Shown here: one piece after another, positions 39,665-52,999 of the stretch
Numbering within the stretch: position 1 is the first letter of the stretch
Layout: every line of letters starts with the position of its first letter
DNA from: Vanilla planifolia
Lineage: Eukaryota; Streptophyta; Magnoliopsida; Asparagales; Orchidaceae
Assembly (NCBI GenBank): GCA_023846275.1
Contig: CM043865.1
Coordinates: 33,060,412-33,124,411, forward strand
Direction: 5' to 3'
Length of the DNA: 64,000 nucleotides
Position numbers and translations under genes: made by a program
Notes under the pieces: generated by a model
Database searches by the model: none
Told to the model about the DNA's origin: nothing
What the model saw: the letters and a program-made list of their open reading frames with translations, nothing else

Positions 39665-42600
39665 GCACGATGGTGATTCATTGTATCAAATCTTTCATTT
39701 CTTTTCTGCATCTTGTTTGCATGCCTTGCAACCTGTTTGTGTTGTTGTCGCTTGATTTTGATCCTTGTTCAAGTTTACTGTCTTTTTGTAATTGTTATGC
39801 TGGGTAATGTATACTTTGCTCTGCTTTTTGTGTCATTTAACAATGCTCTGGCTCACACTCAAACAAGAATTTGGGGTTTGCCCGATACTTTATTTATACA
39901 TTTTTTTTTATATAAAGCAAACTCTTCATTAGCAATCCCCAAAATTAAAATAAGATCCCTAGAAGGGGACGCCTACTGCCACTCCTCTTTTAATATAGAG
40001 ATAGTGTTGAAGGCAACGTCTCTATCTATCCTAGTCTGATCCCAACTGGAAAGATTGCAATGCTACTATCCACTAATTCCCGTGAGACCTTTGGGGAACT
40101 TCTAAGCTAGTTCCTGAAAACCAAAAAGGCTGGAGCTCGAACCACCAGAAGCAAGAAAGATGATTTTTGAAGAATTCCTATTCGACCACCATTTCAGTAC
40201 TTGGAACTTTTTGTTCGTCCAATTTGTTACCCAAAATACGTATAGGTCTTTCAATGATATACAGAAATGAAGAAATTCTTCTTTTATTTTGTTCATCTTT
40301 GCCTCTTTTACTTCATAACGGTGGACTATTGTTGAAAATTTATCCCGTGGTATCTCTTGAATTCTGCAGAGAGATATCGCACATGATGATGTAAAGTTAG
40401 TTATTCGTTGATACTTATGATACAAGCTATTATTGTAGATCAGCTACCCTTGAAGGACAATGACTTAGAACTGATTTGTAATCTGTTATTGATCATAAGT
40501 TTTTCAAGTCATAAAGGACAGAGGGAATTTTCTCAGATTAACTGCATTGAATTAGGATGTTATTGTCACTTCTTTCATTAACAATTGATTTCTTGAAAAA
40601 CAACTTTATGGAAAACTTTTTAAATTTTTTTTTCTCGGAAAAGAAGTTTATTCTTCTATAAAACAAAAATATTATCTAGAAAAGCTGAATTATCAAATAA
40701 ATTTCACTGTTGGAGGTCAATTACCAAACCGACTTCACTATTGGAGGCAATTAATACAAGTATCGTGTCATGTAGAAAATCTAATTTTTGTACGATAATT
40801 TAGCACCAGCATAACCTAAGCTTTAATATTGTATCCATTTTTCTATCAGTTGACTTTGTTTCCATTCTCTGCTGATGGGTGGGAACTCAAAAACATGATA
40901 ATTTCAAACTAGTTTCAATGGCAATGATTTGAAGTAAATATAAAATTGGTTAGTGTTATTTGATTTTATCTGGATCAAAAAAATTAGTTTGAATTTGTTA
41001 ATCGACACCTAATATTGAAAATGAAATCTATTGTTCCAAGCTGCTTTAACATGAATGCTAACCTTTTCATTATGTTTGTAAATAGTTCATCTTGGTCCAT
41101 AATTCGGATGCCATGAAAGTTGGTGGTGAAATTACCATTTGCCGTGATATATTTTTGGTTCTTTGGATTTTGCATGATTTCTATAGGAGCGTGGTTATTT
41201 GATAAGTTTTCATGGACCCTCTTCCTTGTGAACTTGCTTATATGTCATGGTTCATGTTGTAGATGTGTAGAGAACAACAATGCAAGGTGTCCATGCCACT
41301 TGTTTATAAAGTTGTGATATAGGTTCCCTACCAACTTGCTTGGTAGTCTTAATTGAAGTTTTAGATGATTTACTTATGAAAAACAATTCAAGATCTTCTA
41401 ACATGTAGAAAACTTGTTCACCAAGCAGCTTTCTATGTAGTGGGAAGGAGACAATTCAGTCAATTTGGGTTGTGGAAAAGGTCCCAAACACAACCTGTCT
41501 TACTCTACAAAAACAACAAACCTAAATTCAACAAAGACTCTTTTGTTGCATATAACTTATGTTGTCACAATTTTGTTTTTGAAAAAGGAAACTAAAATTT
41601 GTTTTGTAAAGGCATCATCTATTTAAGAGTAGAAAATGAGTTGTAGAATACTTTTATTTGGCTTTTGGTGTTTTTGAGTTTGGAATGAAGTGTCTTTAAA
41701 AACTTCAATGAAAATAAAGCCTTAGTGTCAACTATATGAATTCTCAAATAAGATTATACCTATGTATTAGTTACTCTTTCTTAATATTCAAGATTGCCAA
41801 GTCCTTAATTGCAGTCTGTTTTGCATTTTCTATTGACAAATAAAAAGCTCAATGACACACCTTTCTTAAAAGGGATTTTGAGTGTCTTTTGTTTAATGTG
41901 TCTAAAACATCTCCTTATTCACATTTTTAATCATTGTGTTCTTTTTAATGTGCTCATTTAGATTCACATCTTTTCTAATATAGAAACTCATTTATCTTGA
42001 CAACTAGTTTTCTGTAAGACCTATTATATTTGTATACTTGAACTACATGGTCAATTCAATGTCATTTGTTATTGTTAGTTTTGTTGTAGTTTTAAAGAAT
42101 TTTTCTTTAGTATTAAATGAGATGTTTTGACAACACAAGAAAACCTCCCTTTCATCCAACAAATTGGCTTCTTGTTATGATCATTTCTCTTATTTTTGTT
42201 TAACCATTTTGGAATATAAACCCATAATAAAAGAAATTGTATCTAATCCTATATTGAATGATATCCCTAATTTAAACAATGAAATGGTTTTTGTTTATGT
42301 ACATCCATGTTTTGATAACTGCATTAAGCTGGCTTAGCTCACCATCATTTGGTGAACATCCATACAGTTCTTGCTCTTTCGTGCGACATCTGGAAAGAGA
42401 AGATTATTTCTTTGATTATATAAGAGTTCATCTTTAGTCCTTTCTCAATTTTTTTACTTTTTTACCCTTACCAATGTGGACTGCTCTTCAAAGATGAAAT
42501 CGTTTATGAAATTACCTGTGGCAAAAAGAGTTTCTCAAAAGCTGCTGATGGCCTGCTTTAAAAAATATGATTATTAGTAATTATTATTGAAATATCTTAT

Positions 42601-43316
42601 CAATAAGTATTTAATAAAACGATTAAAATTTAAAATTAATTATTTGATAATATTTTAAATTTAATATCGTTTTTGTACTTGTTTTTTACTTCTTATATTT
42701 TTAGATTAAAAAAATATTTTTAATATAATAAGTCAAAACATTTAATTACATTTCAAAATGCATTTTGATAAAGATTTTAAAATTTAAAGATAATCTATTA
42801 AACACATCCTCAAGGGTTTGCTTACTCTTAACATTTTTATTAAAATTTTATTTTTGTTAGCATAACGTTTTGCAATTTTTTTTTCAAATAAACGCTAAAC
42901 ACAAATAATGAACAAATATATCTAATTTTTATCAAAAAAAAAAAAAACAAAAATCATTATAATAAAATTTTACTAAGTATATAATTAAATAAATAAATAT
43001 TTATTAATACATTATAATATTTTTTAAATCATTATTTATTAATTAACATAATATTGTAAAACAATTCAGTAATGCAACCAACAAAGCATACATGCATTAT
43101 GTTATTGAACAATAGGACATCAGAAACTGCAATTGGCTTTATTTTTCTTATTCATTTGCGTAGCACTTCCCCATGAAAGGACACAGCTGACCAAAGGAGA
43201 GACAATGGAACTTCTTCAATATCCACATAATGAAAACAACTTAGAAAAAAAAAACACAAGAGATTCAAATCAATAGGTGCAATGGTGGAGTCCTATGCAG
43301 GATTGGATTGATTTGG
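39665..43316. other. Intergenic stretch between PSAT1 and the quinone reductase gene
   Basis: The first few hundred bases contain the PSAT 3' UTR (T-rich, 39665-39860). At about 39860-40420 the sequence is more complex than its surroundings, with a T-run at 39901-39910, and may be an inserted fragment of unknown origin. The rest is AT-rich and shows no coding region. The two genes converge here, so this region also holds the 3' UTR of the reductase, close to 43316 on the minus strand. Confidence 0.5.
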
Positions 43317-46300
43317 CTAAGGCAACAAAAGCCTCTTAACGGTCGACGCCATATACTTCCCTTGGTGTTCGGCAAAACCGAGCTCCACCTCGCTGGCCAA
43401 TCTGCTGCCATCTCCGGCATAAACTCCGGCACCGTAAGGGGAGCCGGCTCTGATCTCCTCCATTTTGAACATGTTGGCCCCGAAGGTGTATCCTACAGGA
43501 ACGTAGAGCATCCCATGGTGGGCTAGCTGTGTAATTGCAGTCCAACTGAAAAGAGAATTTTAAGATAGATGCTCTAAAATAATGGAATATCTGATGAAGA
43601 AGACAGCAAAATAATTTAACTCAAATATTTGACAGCCATTCTGCCAAGGATGAACAACGTACAACAAGACTAAACAATGTAACAAGATGCATTTCCAGGC
43701 TTCAAACATTTCATGAACCAAAGGAAAATGAGGGAAAATTGATGTTTGAACATGTGGAATAGCACTGCAAAATCTAATAACAATAGAAGATAACCTGTTG
43801 TTTAATCAATGTTGAAAACACTGTTCTTGAGAATTCCTTTTGTCCACAGAGAATCCCTCAGTGCAAATATCAATAACAGCCCATTATATCCAAATTTGGA
43901 AGCCATAAATAGATGAGATCAAAAGAAAATTACAATTTATAACAAGTCACCTCTTGAATAAAGATTACCCTCTAAATTAAACAACTATTGAAACAAGGTT
44001 TCTAGGATTCTTCCTTTTAATATTAAAGTAAATAATAACATTAATAGTAAACTTCAAGAAAACTATAAGCTAATCATAAGTACAAGAAAATTCAAGATTT
44101 TAAAATAACGTGATCTGATATGGATGCACAAATAGAACTATTAATCTAAATTAATCAATATAACATGTGGTATTTATTTTGAGACTTGTGGTATTTATTA
44201 TTTGCTCGTATGGAACTCTATAGGTTGTGGGGTTATCCTGTTTGATTCATAATAGTTGATTTGGATATGATGAATTATTTTCTACTTCAATAACAGAGAT
44301 GACAAAAATATGATATCAGAACCAACCCAAACATGATAGGTTATGTTCTTGGGCAAGACGCATAGAATATGAAATCTACCCCTTCATCTTTAGTTCTTAT
44401 GATACTCTAGGTGTGGATTAGCTTCCTCAGTTTGCTACTAAATTTTGAGATCTGTCAAACTAGTTATAATAAGATAGCCAGAAGCTTCTCCATAATAGAT
44501 TGGCTTATTCATGATAGAACTTAAAAGGGGTGCCTTTGCCCACAATATGTTAAAGTTGACCTCCATAACCACCTTCATGTGGGAGCAAGGCTTGAAGGAC
44601 ACTACAGCAAGTTCTTCCAAAAACTCAAGCATGAACACAGCTTATAGTTGCTTGCTCATCTTGTAAGGTGGGGTGCCAATTTAAAAAATGAAGGAGCTTT
44701 GTTATGAATTGATTTTTGAGCAGCCTAATGGATAGAAATCAAGGAATCCATGGTGGGTTGGAAAAATGCTATGGCAAGTTCTTTCAAAGGTTCTTATAGT
44801 CTGCTCATGTAGGAATTTGGGCTGGAGATACTCAATTAAAGGGCTTGCACTATGTGAGCTCAGCAGTGCATGCATGGCTAACTACTGCGTCTATGGAGCT
44901 AAAAGGAATGCTACAGCTGTAGTGATTTGGGAGAGAAGCCAGAACTTGCACCCAAGGCTGAACCTTGGTTAAAGGCAATGAGGCTTCTGGGTTTGTTGAA
45001 GTAAAATGGGTAGCTGCTCAAGGAAAGGTGGATGAGCACATGGATGGGCCTTGGACCCTTGTACTCCTAGGTAGAAGAGAATGGCCAACTTCACAGGGAA
45101 CGCCTCAAGGGAGGGTAGCAAGGCTTCAGTTATTTTGCGAGTAAGGTCAAATCCTCTAAACCTATATATTTCTCAGTTGGCTTGGAGAATTTGGATTGGG
45201 TAAGGATTCTAGAAGTGCGATGGTGAAGGCAAAACTAAAAAGAACATTTCTTTGACACCATTCAGGAGGTCTTTCAAAGCCCGAAAAGGACTCGAGAAGC
45301 CCATCAACCCCAAGTTCAGCCTCCTTTAGAGGGCTCAAAGATCAGCATGTTAATGACCATGGCAATGGGAAGGCCAAGAAAGGTGGCAAGTCCAAAGGCA
45401 TTTCAAGGCACATTGGCGCCTAGGTTACTAAATATCTAGATTGCATGGTTCACAACCCGAAGTGCATACACAAGGAGTCGAAAATGTAGAGTTGAAGTCT
45501 GTCCTGACGCCCTCCCCATAATATGTTTCATGATTAAGGCAAACTTTTGGAACTAACATGAAGAGAAGAAACAGATGTGACAACCCTGATTTCATCAGAA
45601 CACAATTAAGATAATAAAAATCATCACTAATTTGATGATAGACACAATTGAATTAAATTGATAACTTCAACAGTGTTTTGGAAAATTTGCCAATTTGCAA
45701 GTCTGTTGAAATTTGAAATTAAGGATAAAACCCAAAAAAAGTTCTTCAAAAGGAATTCATCAGTGCTTAAATTGAAGAGCTCACATAAATATCCTTGGAA
45801 TTGTTGAATTCAAAGAGAGAAAAAAAGAATTTAAAAATGTTTTTCAATTCATAAGGTTTTTCTAATCCTTTTCTGGTGGTTCGGCTGAGTTAAATGAGGG
45901 AGAAGAGGGTAAACTTAAAACTTAAACTTCAGATATGGATAACAACTGAAATTGGCTGTTGGATTTTCCCAGAATTTTTAAGGGTAACTAATCGGCTGGC
46001 TGGGTACTGCAGAGGGAAGGTTCTACTGTTGAAGGAGAGTTGAAATAGCAGGTCTATAATAAGATGGCAACTGAATCAGGATGCATACAGATGGTTGCAA
46101 CAGAGCTTTTTGAAAGTTTTAAAGGAAAAGTAAAGCAACAGTTCTTTAAAGAGGTAATTCTTTAAATTAGTTTGCTGTTTTGTGCCTGCATGGATAGTGA
46201 AAGATATAGTTGAGGTTTATCAAAAGATTTATTGTTCATACAAGAATACAGGGGTTTTCTTCCTCCTATTAATGGTTATTCTTATTTGGGAGATGTTTAG

Positions 46301-49300
46301 AGAAGTTTGGTAGCCAAGAGGGCAGGAACCACTGAACTGTTTTGAAGCTAACGTACAGTGTGATAGAGCCGTCATACAGTATGTTATGCAATTTTAATAG
46401 CTGAGATAAGGGGAAAAATTATGTTTGTTGCGTTCCAAGCTCAATCTAGGTTATGTCGGGGCCGATGTATGTCAGACTCGAATGTATTGTACATTCAAAG
46501 GAACTGGGTGGTATTTTGAGCAATTGTTTTAAGAATCCTTCAAGGAATTGTAGTGTAAGAATAAAAGAAGAAATAAGACTTTTTTATTAACAACAAATTT
46601 CAATAAATTATGATTAATAGTGCATTGTTTGTAAGTAAAAAATTCAAAAGAAAAAAGAAAAGAAAATGCAGTTGGATCAACCCCAAGATGTATAGGCAGA
46701 TAAATTTATTTAACTGCAATGTTAAGTATACTAATATTATTATGTTGAAGTAATATATTGACATAAACTAATATCATAACATCAATTTTTCATATTGTCT
46801 ATATTCTAATATAACGTATTACGCTCTTAGTATCTATACTTGCATGTCTAACAATGAAATATAGGCATAGAAAAGTATGATGTTAATTGCTACAGAATTT
46901 GAAATATTACAGAATATGGAAGAGACAGTGTGGAATAACAAGTGATATCAATATATAGGTCTTATTGTAGTAATTGCACCCATTATATTATTGAAATATC
47001 GATATTTGATTATATGATATTGTGATAGGATACGAAAAATAAATTTTTCTTCAAAGATATAAAATAAATTAGTTGTTAATAACGACAAGTTCAAAAGAAA
47101 TAAAATGATATCATCAGCCAAAAAGGAAAACACTACATTATGATCTCGACACATGATATTGAGTATTATAGGCACTGGATAGACATCAAGCAATGAGTTG
47201 GCCTCAGAGACCTCTCCCTAAGTTGCTAGCACTTTGTGCAAGACTGTGATATATAAAATGATGAGATTTAGTTACTTAGATGTTGTTAGTATATTATACA
47301 TAACTTGATGCATTGAGTCCTGACATCACAAACCCTTTGTGCAAGGCATTAAAATGTAGATGTGACATGATTTTTGGCCAACTATCACATACTTAGGACA
47401 TAATAGATAGGTATAACACTACATGGTATGATACTAACTCTTAACATTGCTAGTACTTGTTACAAAATTTTATATGCAAGTATAACATAATATAGTATAA
47501 CTTTTGACCAACCATGATACGCCTACAGGCAAATGTCGATATGATGGCCTAATACCAAATGAAAATGTAAAAAAAAAAATAGAAATAGATATAGAAAAAA
47601 TAGTGGCATTCTTTGGCATTGAAAATAAATTATTTGGAAAAAAAAACATAAAAATATGGACCTTTGTGAAAATAGTGCATGTGAGAAAAATAATAAATAT
47701 GTTATATATAAATAATAAGGAAAAAGGATAAAACCAAAAAAAGAGAAATAATAAAAAAAATATTTTGAGGAATGAATATACCAATTGGGAATGAATGTAG
47801 ACAATAAATAAAACAAAAGAAATGGTTCTAAAGTTGAAAAAAAACTGGTTATGATCTTAAGTGCATTTATGCATCTTTACATGTTTTTATATATTATATA
47901 TTTTACATGTTTCACATATTTGTTTGCTTTTACATGTTACATATAAGCAGTACACAAATGACATATGACTTGCTACAATTCCATTCTTTTATGGACTTTA
48001 TTATATTATATAACAATCATAATATTGTTTATGGATAATAATTTACCAACTGAGCTATATATAACTCACCCTATACATACATTATAATTTTGACCTTATT
48101 ACACTACAAGATGGGGATCTAAGTAACACTTAGCTAGGTTTGATTGCTATAAATAGACATGAGATACAATACTTGCAAACTATGATATTGTGATACATGA
48201 TATTTAATGTTGTCTATCTGATGTAACACCTTTTGTAAATTGGTTTTAGATATAAAAATATCATTAATAGTCTTTTAAGAAATAAAAAATAAATATGAAT
48301 TTGGAATAAATGAAAATGTGATGAAAGAATATTTTGAATATAATTTATGGATGGAAATAAGACTGCAAAATGTGTCTTGTTGTCACTCTTGTCTGATAGA
48401 TTGTATAATGTCTTCTAATGTATAGATTTATTTTGATTTTTTATGATAAATTGAATAATTGATAAAAATTAGATAATAGAACAAGTAGGGTTTGACAACA
48501 ACCATGTATAATTTCCTATGAAGATAAAAATTTATTCTCATTTTGTTGGTTTCTTACTAGAGACCAACATGGGAAAACTTGCTCAAGATAAAAGAGGGGA
48601 AGACTTGTTAGTCTCTAGCGGGAATTACACTTTATTTTAGTGAGTAAGCTAGGTTTGCTCATGTTACGGCCTACTCATATCAATCATGTCGAGATCTTAT
48701 AGGACCAAAAGAAGTTCACTATGGTTTGATGTGACTTATTAGGATCAACCTGACTAGATCATTTGTGCAATTTATGTCCACAATGACTACCATATCAAGG
48801 ACGAGAAAAGATGCATTCCAAACTTTTGATTGTCAGTGGAAACTTTGACTTTAACTTGATTCAAGACAAGAAAAGATGCATCAAACCATTCCAATCTAGT
48901 TAGGCTGATTAAAAGTTCATTTATTTTGTGGCCTACAATGATCTTCACGATCTCTCTTTTCCCAAAATACACTTAGTTTAACAATAAGAGTTAGAGCTCA
49001 TATATAAGGGTTCTCATAGATAAGATTTTCATTAAATTTGTTGCACTCATGGCTTTCACAAGTTCTTAAGTTCGTCATCTCACACGTATTGAAACATATC
49101 ATTAACCCTTTTTTATTTAGATTGAGAAAGCTGGCTTCCAATTCCCAATGTAACTCAAATATGAGCATGTTTGGCATTCTGTCGATTGTCTATGAGATTC
49201 CTCTAAGCATTGAATATTGTCAAAAGCAAAGCATGCCAATTATATTGAACCATATGTGTGGTCCTGCTCTTCAAGCCTTTGATTACTTATGACTATGAAG

Positions 49301-50930
49301 TAAAGGGCTGGATAAGTGACCTGCAAGCCAAGTAGATTGTTAGCATCGCCTTTTTAGAGGTGCACTATGTTCTTCTAAGGTTGGTTGCAAACTTTAATAG
49401 CAACCATACAAGGATTTGGATATAGTGGGGCCAATGTGCCAAGGTGAGACAGTTGCTCATTGTGACAACAAAAATTACCTTTTTCATCTGATAGCTGCTA
49501 GCAAGAAAGACCCAAACACATCCCTTATTAGCCAGGCCAGAATAAAGTGAAGAATGAGGATGATATTAGCATATGTTCCCAACTACATTATCACTTTAGC
49601 AATGAAGTGTTACTTGTCTCTTTCTCCTTGCTCGTAATTGGTTCTTCATCCTCCCAACTCAAATATTTTTGCTTCTCAAGCTGCTAATCTTGTTACTATC
49701 ATCTGTAAGGAGATCAATAAAGTTGTATATTTGGAGGTTAATAATTTAAATCTTTGGATTGATGTGATTATAATGAATGGCTACAATGTTATTATTACCT
49801 AGAACTTCAAGAGAGCGATACTTCACATCATTGAGAAAGGGACTGTTCTTATAAATGGAAAGATACTTTAGTAGTCCTTGCTATGGAGTTTAGGGCCCTA
49901 GCAAGTCAACCCAATTAATCTTCACACTTCCATGTACAATAATGTTGCTAAAATTCTAATCAACAGAATGAAAACTCATCTTGATCCATTTATTTTCTGA
50001 GAGCAAGGAGCCTTTTTCCCTAGAAGGAACATAACACAACTCTCTATTGGTGCAAGAGATGATGCAAATACTGACAGTCTCCAAGTTGAATAAGAACCAT
50101 ATGGTGAATTTTGGTGATTTTTGTAGGATCGAGGTGTGCCTACCAGCTGAATTTCGTATTATCCTCGATGGGGCAATAGTTTTTGTACCTTGCTACAAAG
50201 GCTCATGAAATTTAATCCTCGGCCATCTAAAAAAAAATTCGTGACCATCACAACTCTTGCAAGAGATGTTCCCCATACTACACAATATACCTCTAGTCTA
50301 CTAAAACAGATGAGTATAATTTCGAGACAAAGCTCAAATTTCGTTTACAGATGGATACAAAAAGAAAAAGGAATCAAAGATGACTTACGCGGTAGTTTCT
50401 TGGCCTCCTCCCTGCGTCCCGGTGCTCACAAAGAACCCCGCCGGCTTCCCAGCCAACTTCTGCTCCTTCCACAACTGACCCGTGCTATCAAAGAAAGCCT
50501 TCATTTGGGCAGCCATGCTTCCGAACCTTGTCGGAAAGCCAAACAGAATCCCATCAGCCTCTGTAAGCTCTGCCGCTGTAATCAGGGGAATTTCTTCGTC
50601 CTTGGGTGGAGCCTTCATCAATTCCAGCACTTCCTGAGGAAGCGTTTCAGGAACTCTGTAAAGAAAACCCTCGACCCCATCAATCCCATCCACTCCCTTC
50701 TTAATCCTCCTCGCCAAGCTCTCCACGTGCCCGTACATGGAGTAGAATATGATAAAGACCTTCAGCTTAACCTCCGCCGGAGGAGAAAGCGCACCATTAT
50801 TCACGACTACGTTTTCGATGCTCCTCTCTTCTATGGAAACTGGAGGTGCTTTGACATCGGTCGATGGTTTCTCCGCCGCCACTCCCGGCGGCAGGCTCCT
50901 GCTCGGAAAGCAACCCGCTCCTTTCCCCAT
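43317..50930 (-). CDS. NAD(P)H:quinone oxidoreductase, FQR1/WrbA-like flavoprotein, two coding exons
   Basis: FMN enzyme that reduces quinones by two electrons and limits semiquinone formation. Exon 1 is 50930-50389 (donor GTAAGT). Exon 2 is 43545-43317 (acceptor TTTCAG, stop TAG). The split codon gives Ala in ETTA-WTAITQLAHHGM, exactly the family sequence. The product has 256 residues. The flavodoxin-like fold starts near residue 56. The FMN phosphate loop YSMYGHV is at 63-69, FPTRFGSMAAQ at about 132-142 and STGTQGGGQETT at about 169-180. The first 55 residues are an extension absent from short FQR1 proteins but present in the Arabidopsis At4g36750 type. It begins MGKGAGC, so Gly2 could be myristoylated and Cys7 palmitoylated, which would place it at membranes (inference). 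The intron of 6.8 kb is full of transposon remains. Confidence 0.95.
43546..50388 (-). other. Intron of the quinone reductase gene, 6.8 kb, mosaic of retrotransposon remains
   Basis: The part at about 44600-45560 is GC-richer and reads like decayed coding DNA in plus orientation, possibly LINE ORF1. At about 45573 a TGTGACAACCC phrase begins a roughly 1 kb stretch that resembles a plant LTR. The segment 46580-48500 is AT-rich with no signal. The segment 48.8-50.1 kb holds LINE ORF2 pieces (annotated separately). The order suggests a LINE interrupted by a later insertion. Confidence 0.55.
48823..50105 (+). pseudogene. Decayed LINE ORF2: endonuclease and reverse transcriptase pieces
   Basis: Plus strand, opposite to the host gene. 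At 48823-48976 the conceptual protein reads VSGNFDFNLIQDKKRC and then YNDLHDLSFPK. These fit the GDFNxI...DK and LxDLPLxGxxFTW stretches of the LINE apurinic endonuclease. About 1 kb further, at 49935-50092, YNNVAKILINRMKTHLDP and EQGAFFPRRNI match the reverse transcriptase stretch around EQGAFVPGR. Several stops and frameshifts are present. The spacing of about 1 kb agrees with an ORF2 layout. It ends about 280 bases from the first coding exon of the reductase gene. Confidence 0.75.
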
Positions 50931-50970
50931 GTCTTTCCCTCAAGTCTTTGATCCAAAATAATTATCCAAT

Positions 50971-51051
50971 CTGCAAGGAGAGAGAGAATAAATCAAATCA
51001 ATTCGCAAAATTCAGTGGAAATGAATTCATAAAGACATTTCCTTTGCTTAC
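50971..51051 (-). other. 81 bp intron in the 5' UTR of the quinone reductase gene
   Basis: Donor TTG/GTAAGC is at 51051 and acceptor CTCTCCTTGCAG ends at 50971, preceded by a pyrimidine tract. It lies 40 bases upstream of the ATG. The splice signals are strong and the size is typical of short plant introns. Leader introns often raise expression. It is inferred from signals only. Confidence 0.65.
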
Positions 51052-51099
51052 CAATATTGAATGAACGAAGTCCGAGATGAAACCAAGGGATTTTAAAGC

Positions 51100-51367
51100 T
51101 AGGGTTTTGTTTTTTAGGGCTGTCGGGGTGTCTACCATCCCTCACCAGACAATGACACGTATCTTGTTTTCCACGTGGCATCTGATAAATTCTTAGAAAA
51201 GAATAATGTGAAATTAAGGCTGTAAGAGATGCCTTCCATTCTTGTTGTCAGTTTGTCACCATCCTAGGCTGTTGACTATTTGCCTTGTTTGAACTCTTTA
51301 ACGATCATGGGCAATTCTTATAGAACAGCAAACAGCGAAAATAACCTTAAATTGATATGACACGTGT
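51100..51367 (-). promoter_or_regulatory. Promoter of the quinone reductase gene with telo box and two CACGTG boxes
   Basis: On the gene strand, AAACCCTA (51107-51100) is a telo-box-like element close to the likely transcription start. CCACGTGG (51171-51178) is a perfect G-box palindrome. ACACGTGT (51360-51367) is a second CACGTG core, and ACACGT occurs near 51156. Such boxes bind bZIP and bHLH factors and are common in stress- and light-responsive plant promoters. Their function here is inferred from position and sequence. Confidence 0.6.
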
Positions 51368-51541
51368 ATTAAATAGCCAGCACTTAATTAAGGACATTTT
51401 GAATCAAGCGTTAAAAATTAATATTTTCTCAAAAAGATACCAAAAACAGAAACAAAAACAAAGCATCACACATGCTTGATTATGACAAGGGCTTAAGTTT
51501 GGGAGATAGAAACGAACTGATCGCTTTGTGAATACCAGTAC

Positions 51542-51566
51542 AAAAAAAAAAAAAAAAAAAAAAAAA
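51542..51566. repeat. Poly(A) tract, 25 bp
   Basis: An unbroken run of 25 A. It could be the tail of an old retroposed copy, but the 5' flank shows no recognised LINE or SINE sequence and I found no flanking duplication. Confidence 0.85.
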
Positions 51567-52609
51567 GCATTTTATGCACTAAACAATGCCATAAAAAAAA
51601 ATTCAATTATTTTATTATTTATGTCATATTATTTTCCTCATTTTTTCTTGCTTTATTATTTGTCGATTATTTTTCAACGTCTAGATCTTGTCCTCTTATA
51701 AAGCTGAAGCTTAAACCGTTTTCTTACCAAAAACAAGTGTAATAAAAACATCTCATTCAATAACTTTTTCATTATTTTTTAAGTTAACTTTAATAACAAT
51801 TTTTTAACCACTTGGAGCAAATATACTCTAAATTTTAAAACTGTAGCTTAAACAAATAGTTGGGCAGCTTTCTAATGAAAAAAAAGTCATCTAATCTCTA
51901 TTGTTCAAGAGTCATAAAAAAAAAAAATGTCCTTTTCCTAGTCTTCATTACCAACACTCTTCTCTTAAGAAATTTTAAATTTGGTCTTTTCCAGCTAACT
52001 GAACAAACCTGAATAGAAAATTAAACCATGATTAACGAAACTTATAAAAACACCAGAAATTATTCTGCTTTATTTTACCATCCATTAAGCAAGTTGAAAC
52101 CTTTGGTAGATAACATGCCTTCAGCACTGGAAGGAAAATGTTTGCTCAAGGTTCGCATCAACTCATTGCATTATTATAGATAGTAAAATAAATCAATCCA
52201 TGAGATCACTAAAGTTTTTACACTAAAAGCTAACTTAGTTAAGAAAAAAATACCAAGTAAATGTATCATGTAATAAGAAAAAGGTTAGACCACTCTGCTT
52301 TCATTCCAATAACTCGATGATGCTGGAGTTATTGTTTCAAATAAAACATGATTAATAGAAAAATGATGCAATAAGCTTAAATGCATGAACTTGAAAAAAC
52401 TTATGCACTAATAACAAGATTAGAAACAATTAGATTTTTATTGGCATTTCCATGTTATAAGGGCTTTAAAGTGTTTTAAGTAAATGATAAGTGTCTTTTT
52501 AAATGAAATTATTGGAGATATTTATATGAACAACTACTTTAAATTGAAGATCGTCTTTATCCTAATTATATATATAAATTTAAAAAAGGCATCATACAGG
52601 TAAAAACAA

Positions 52610-52960
52610 GCATCAAAGGCTTGATACAGCAAGTTTTATTTAATAAATTTGTAGAAAAAAATATTGACAATACCTTATTCATAAAAAAAGGAATTGATAG
52701 CTTACTCATTGTCTAAATATATTTCGATAATGTTATTGGGTCAATAAATGAATATTTGTTTGAAGAGTCCTCTAACATGAGATGTAAAGAATTTTAAATG
52801 AGCATAATGAGTGAACTAATTTTTTTTTTTTTTCTTAGGCTTCAAATAAAGCAAAGTGCAAATGAAATTTTCACCTCTTAAATCAAGTAGGTAAAAGAGC
52901 TACTTAAAATGTTGGGGATGAAATATCTTAAAAGTACAACTCCTATTAAGGTCACATCAT
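52610..52960 (+). pseudogene. Degenerate Ty1/copia reverse transcriptase fragment
   Basis: The conceptual product reads NIDNTLFIKKGIDSLLIV, a stop, then IYFDNVIGSINEYLFEE. This fits the copia pattern DTTLF..K..DLLIVQIYVDDIIFGSTNE. The catalytic YVDD box is YFDN here (52720-52731), so it cannot be active. Further on, FFLRLQIKQSANEIF (about 52821-52876) and ELLKMLGMKYLKSTTP (about 52893-52944) match the FFLGLQIKQ and ELLKKFGM..AKP..TP stretches that follow. Several stops are present. The lineage looks like SIRE/Maximus. Confidence 0.8.
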
Positions 52961-52999
52961 ATCATTGCATATTTAACAAAAATCTTAAACTTACATCGT

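Noticed and set aside
40102-40425. More complex DNA at about 40.1-40.4 kb considered as organelle-derived
   Set aside because: I could not match it to any plastid or mitochondrial gene I know, and open frames in both directions lack conserved motifs. A nucleotide search against organelle genomes would decide.
50190-50951. Plus-strand open frame of 253 codons over the quinone reductase exon 1
   Set aside because: It is antisense to a clearly conserved flavoprotein exon and shows no protein family features.
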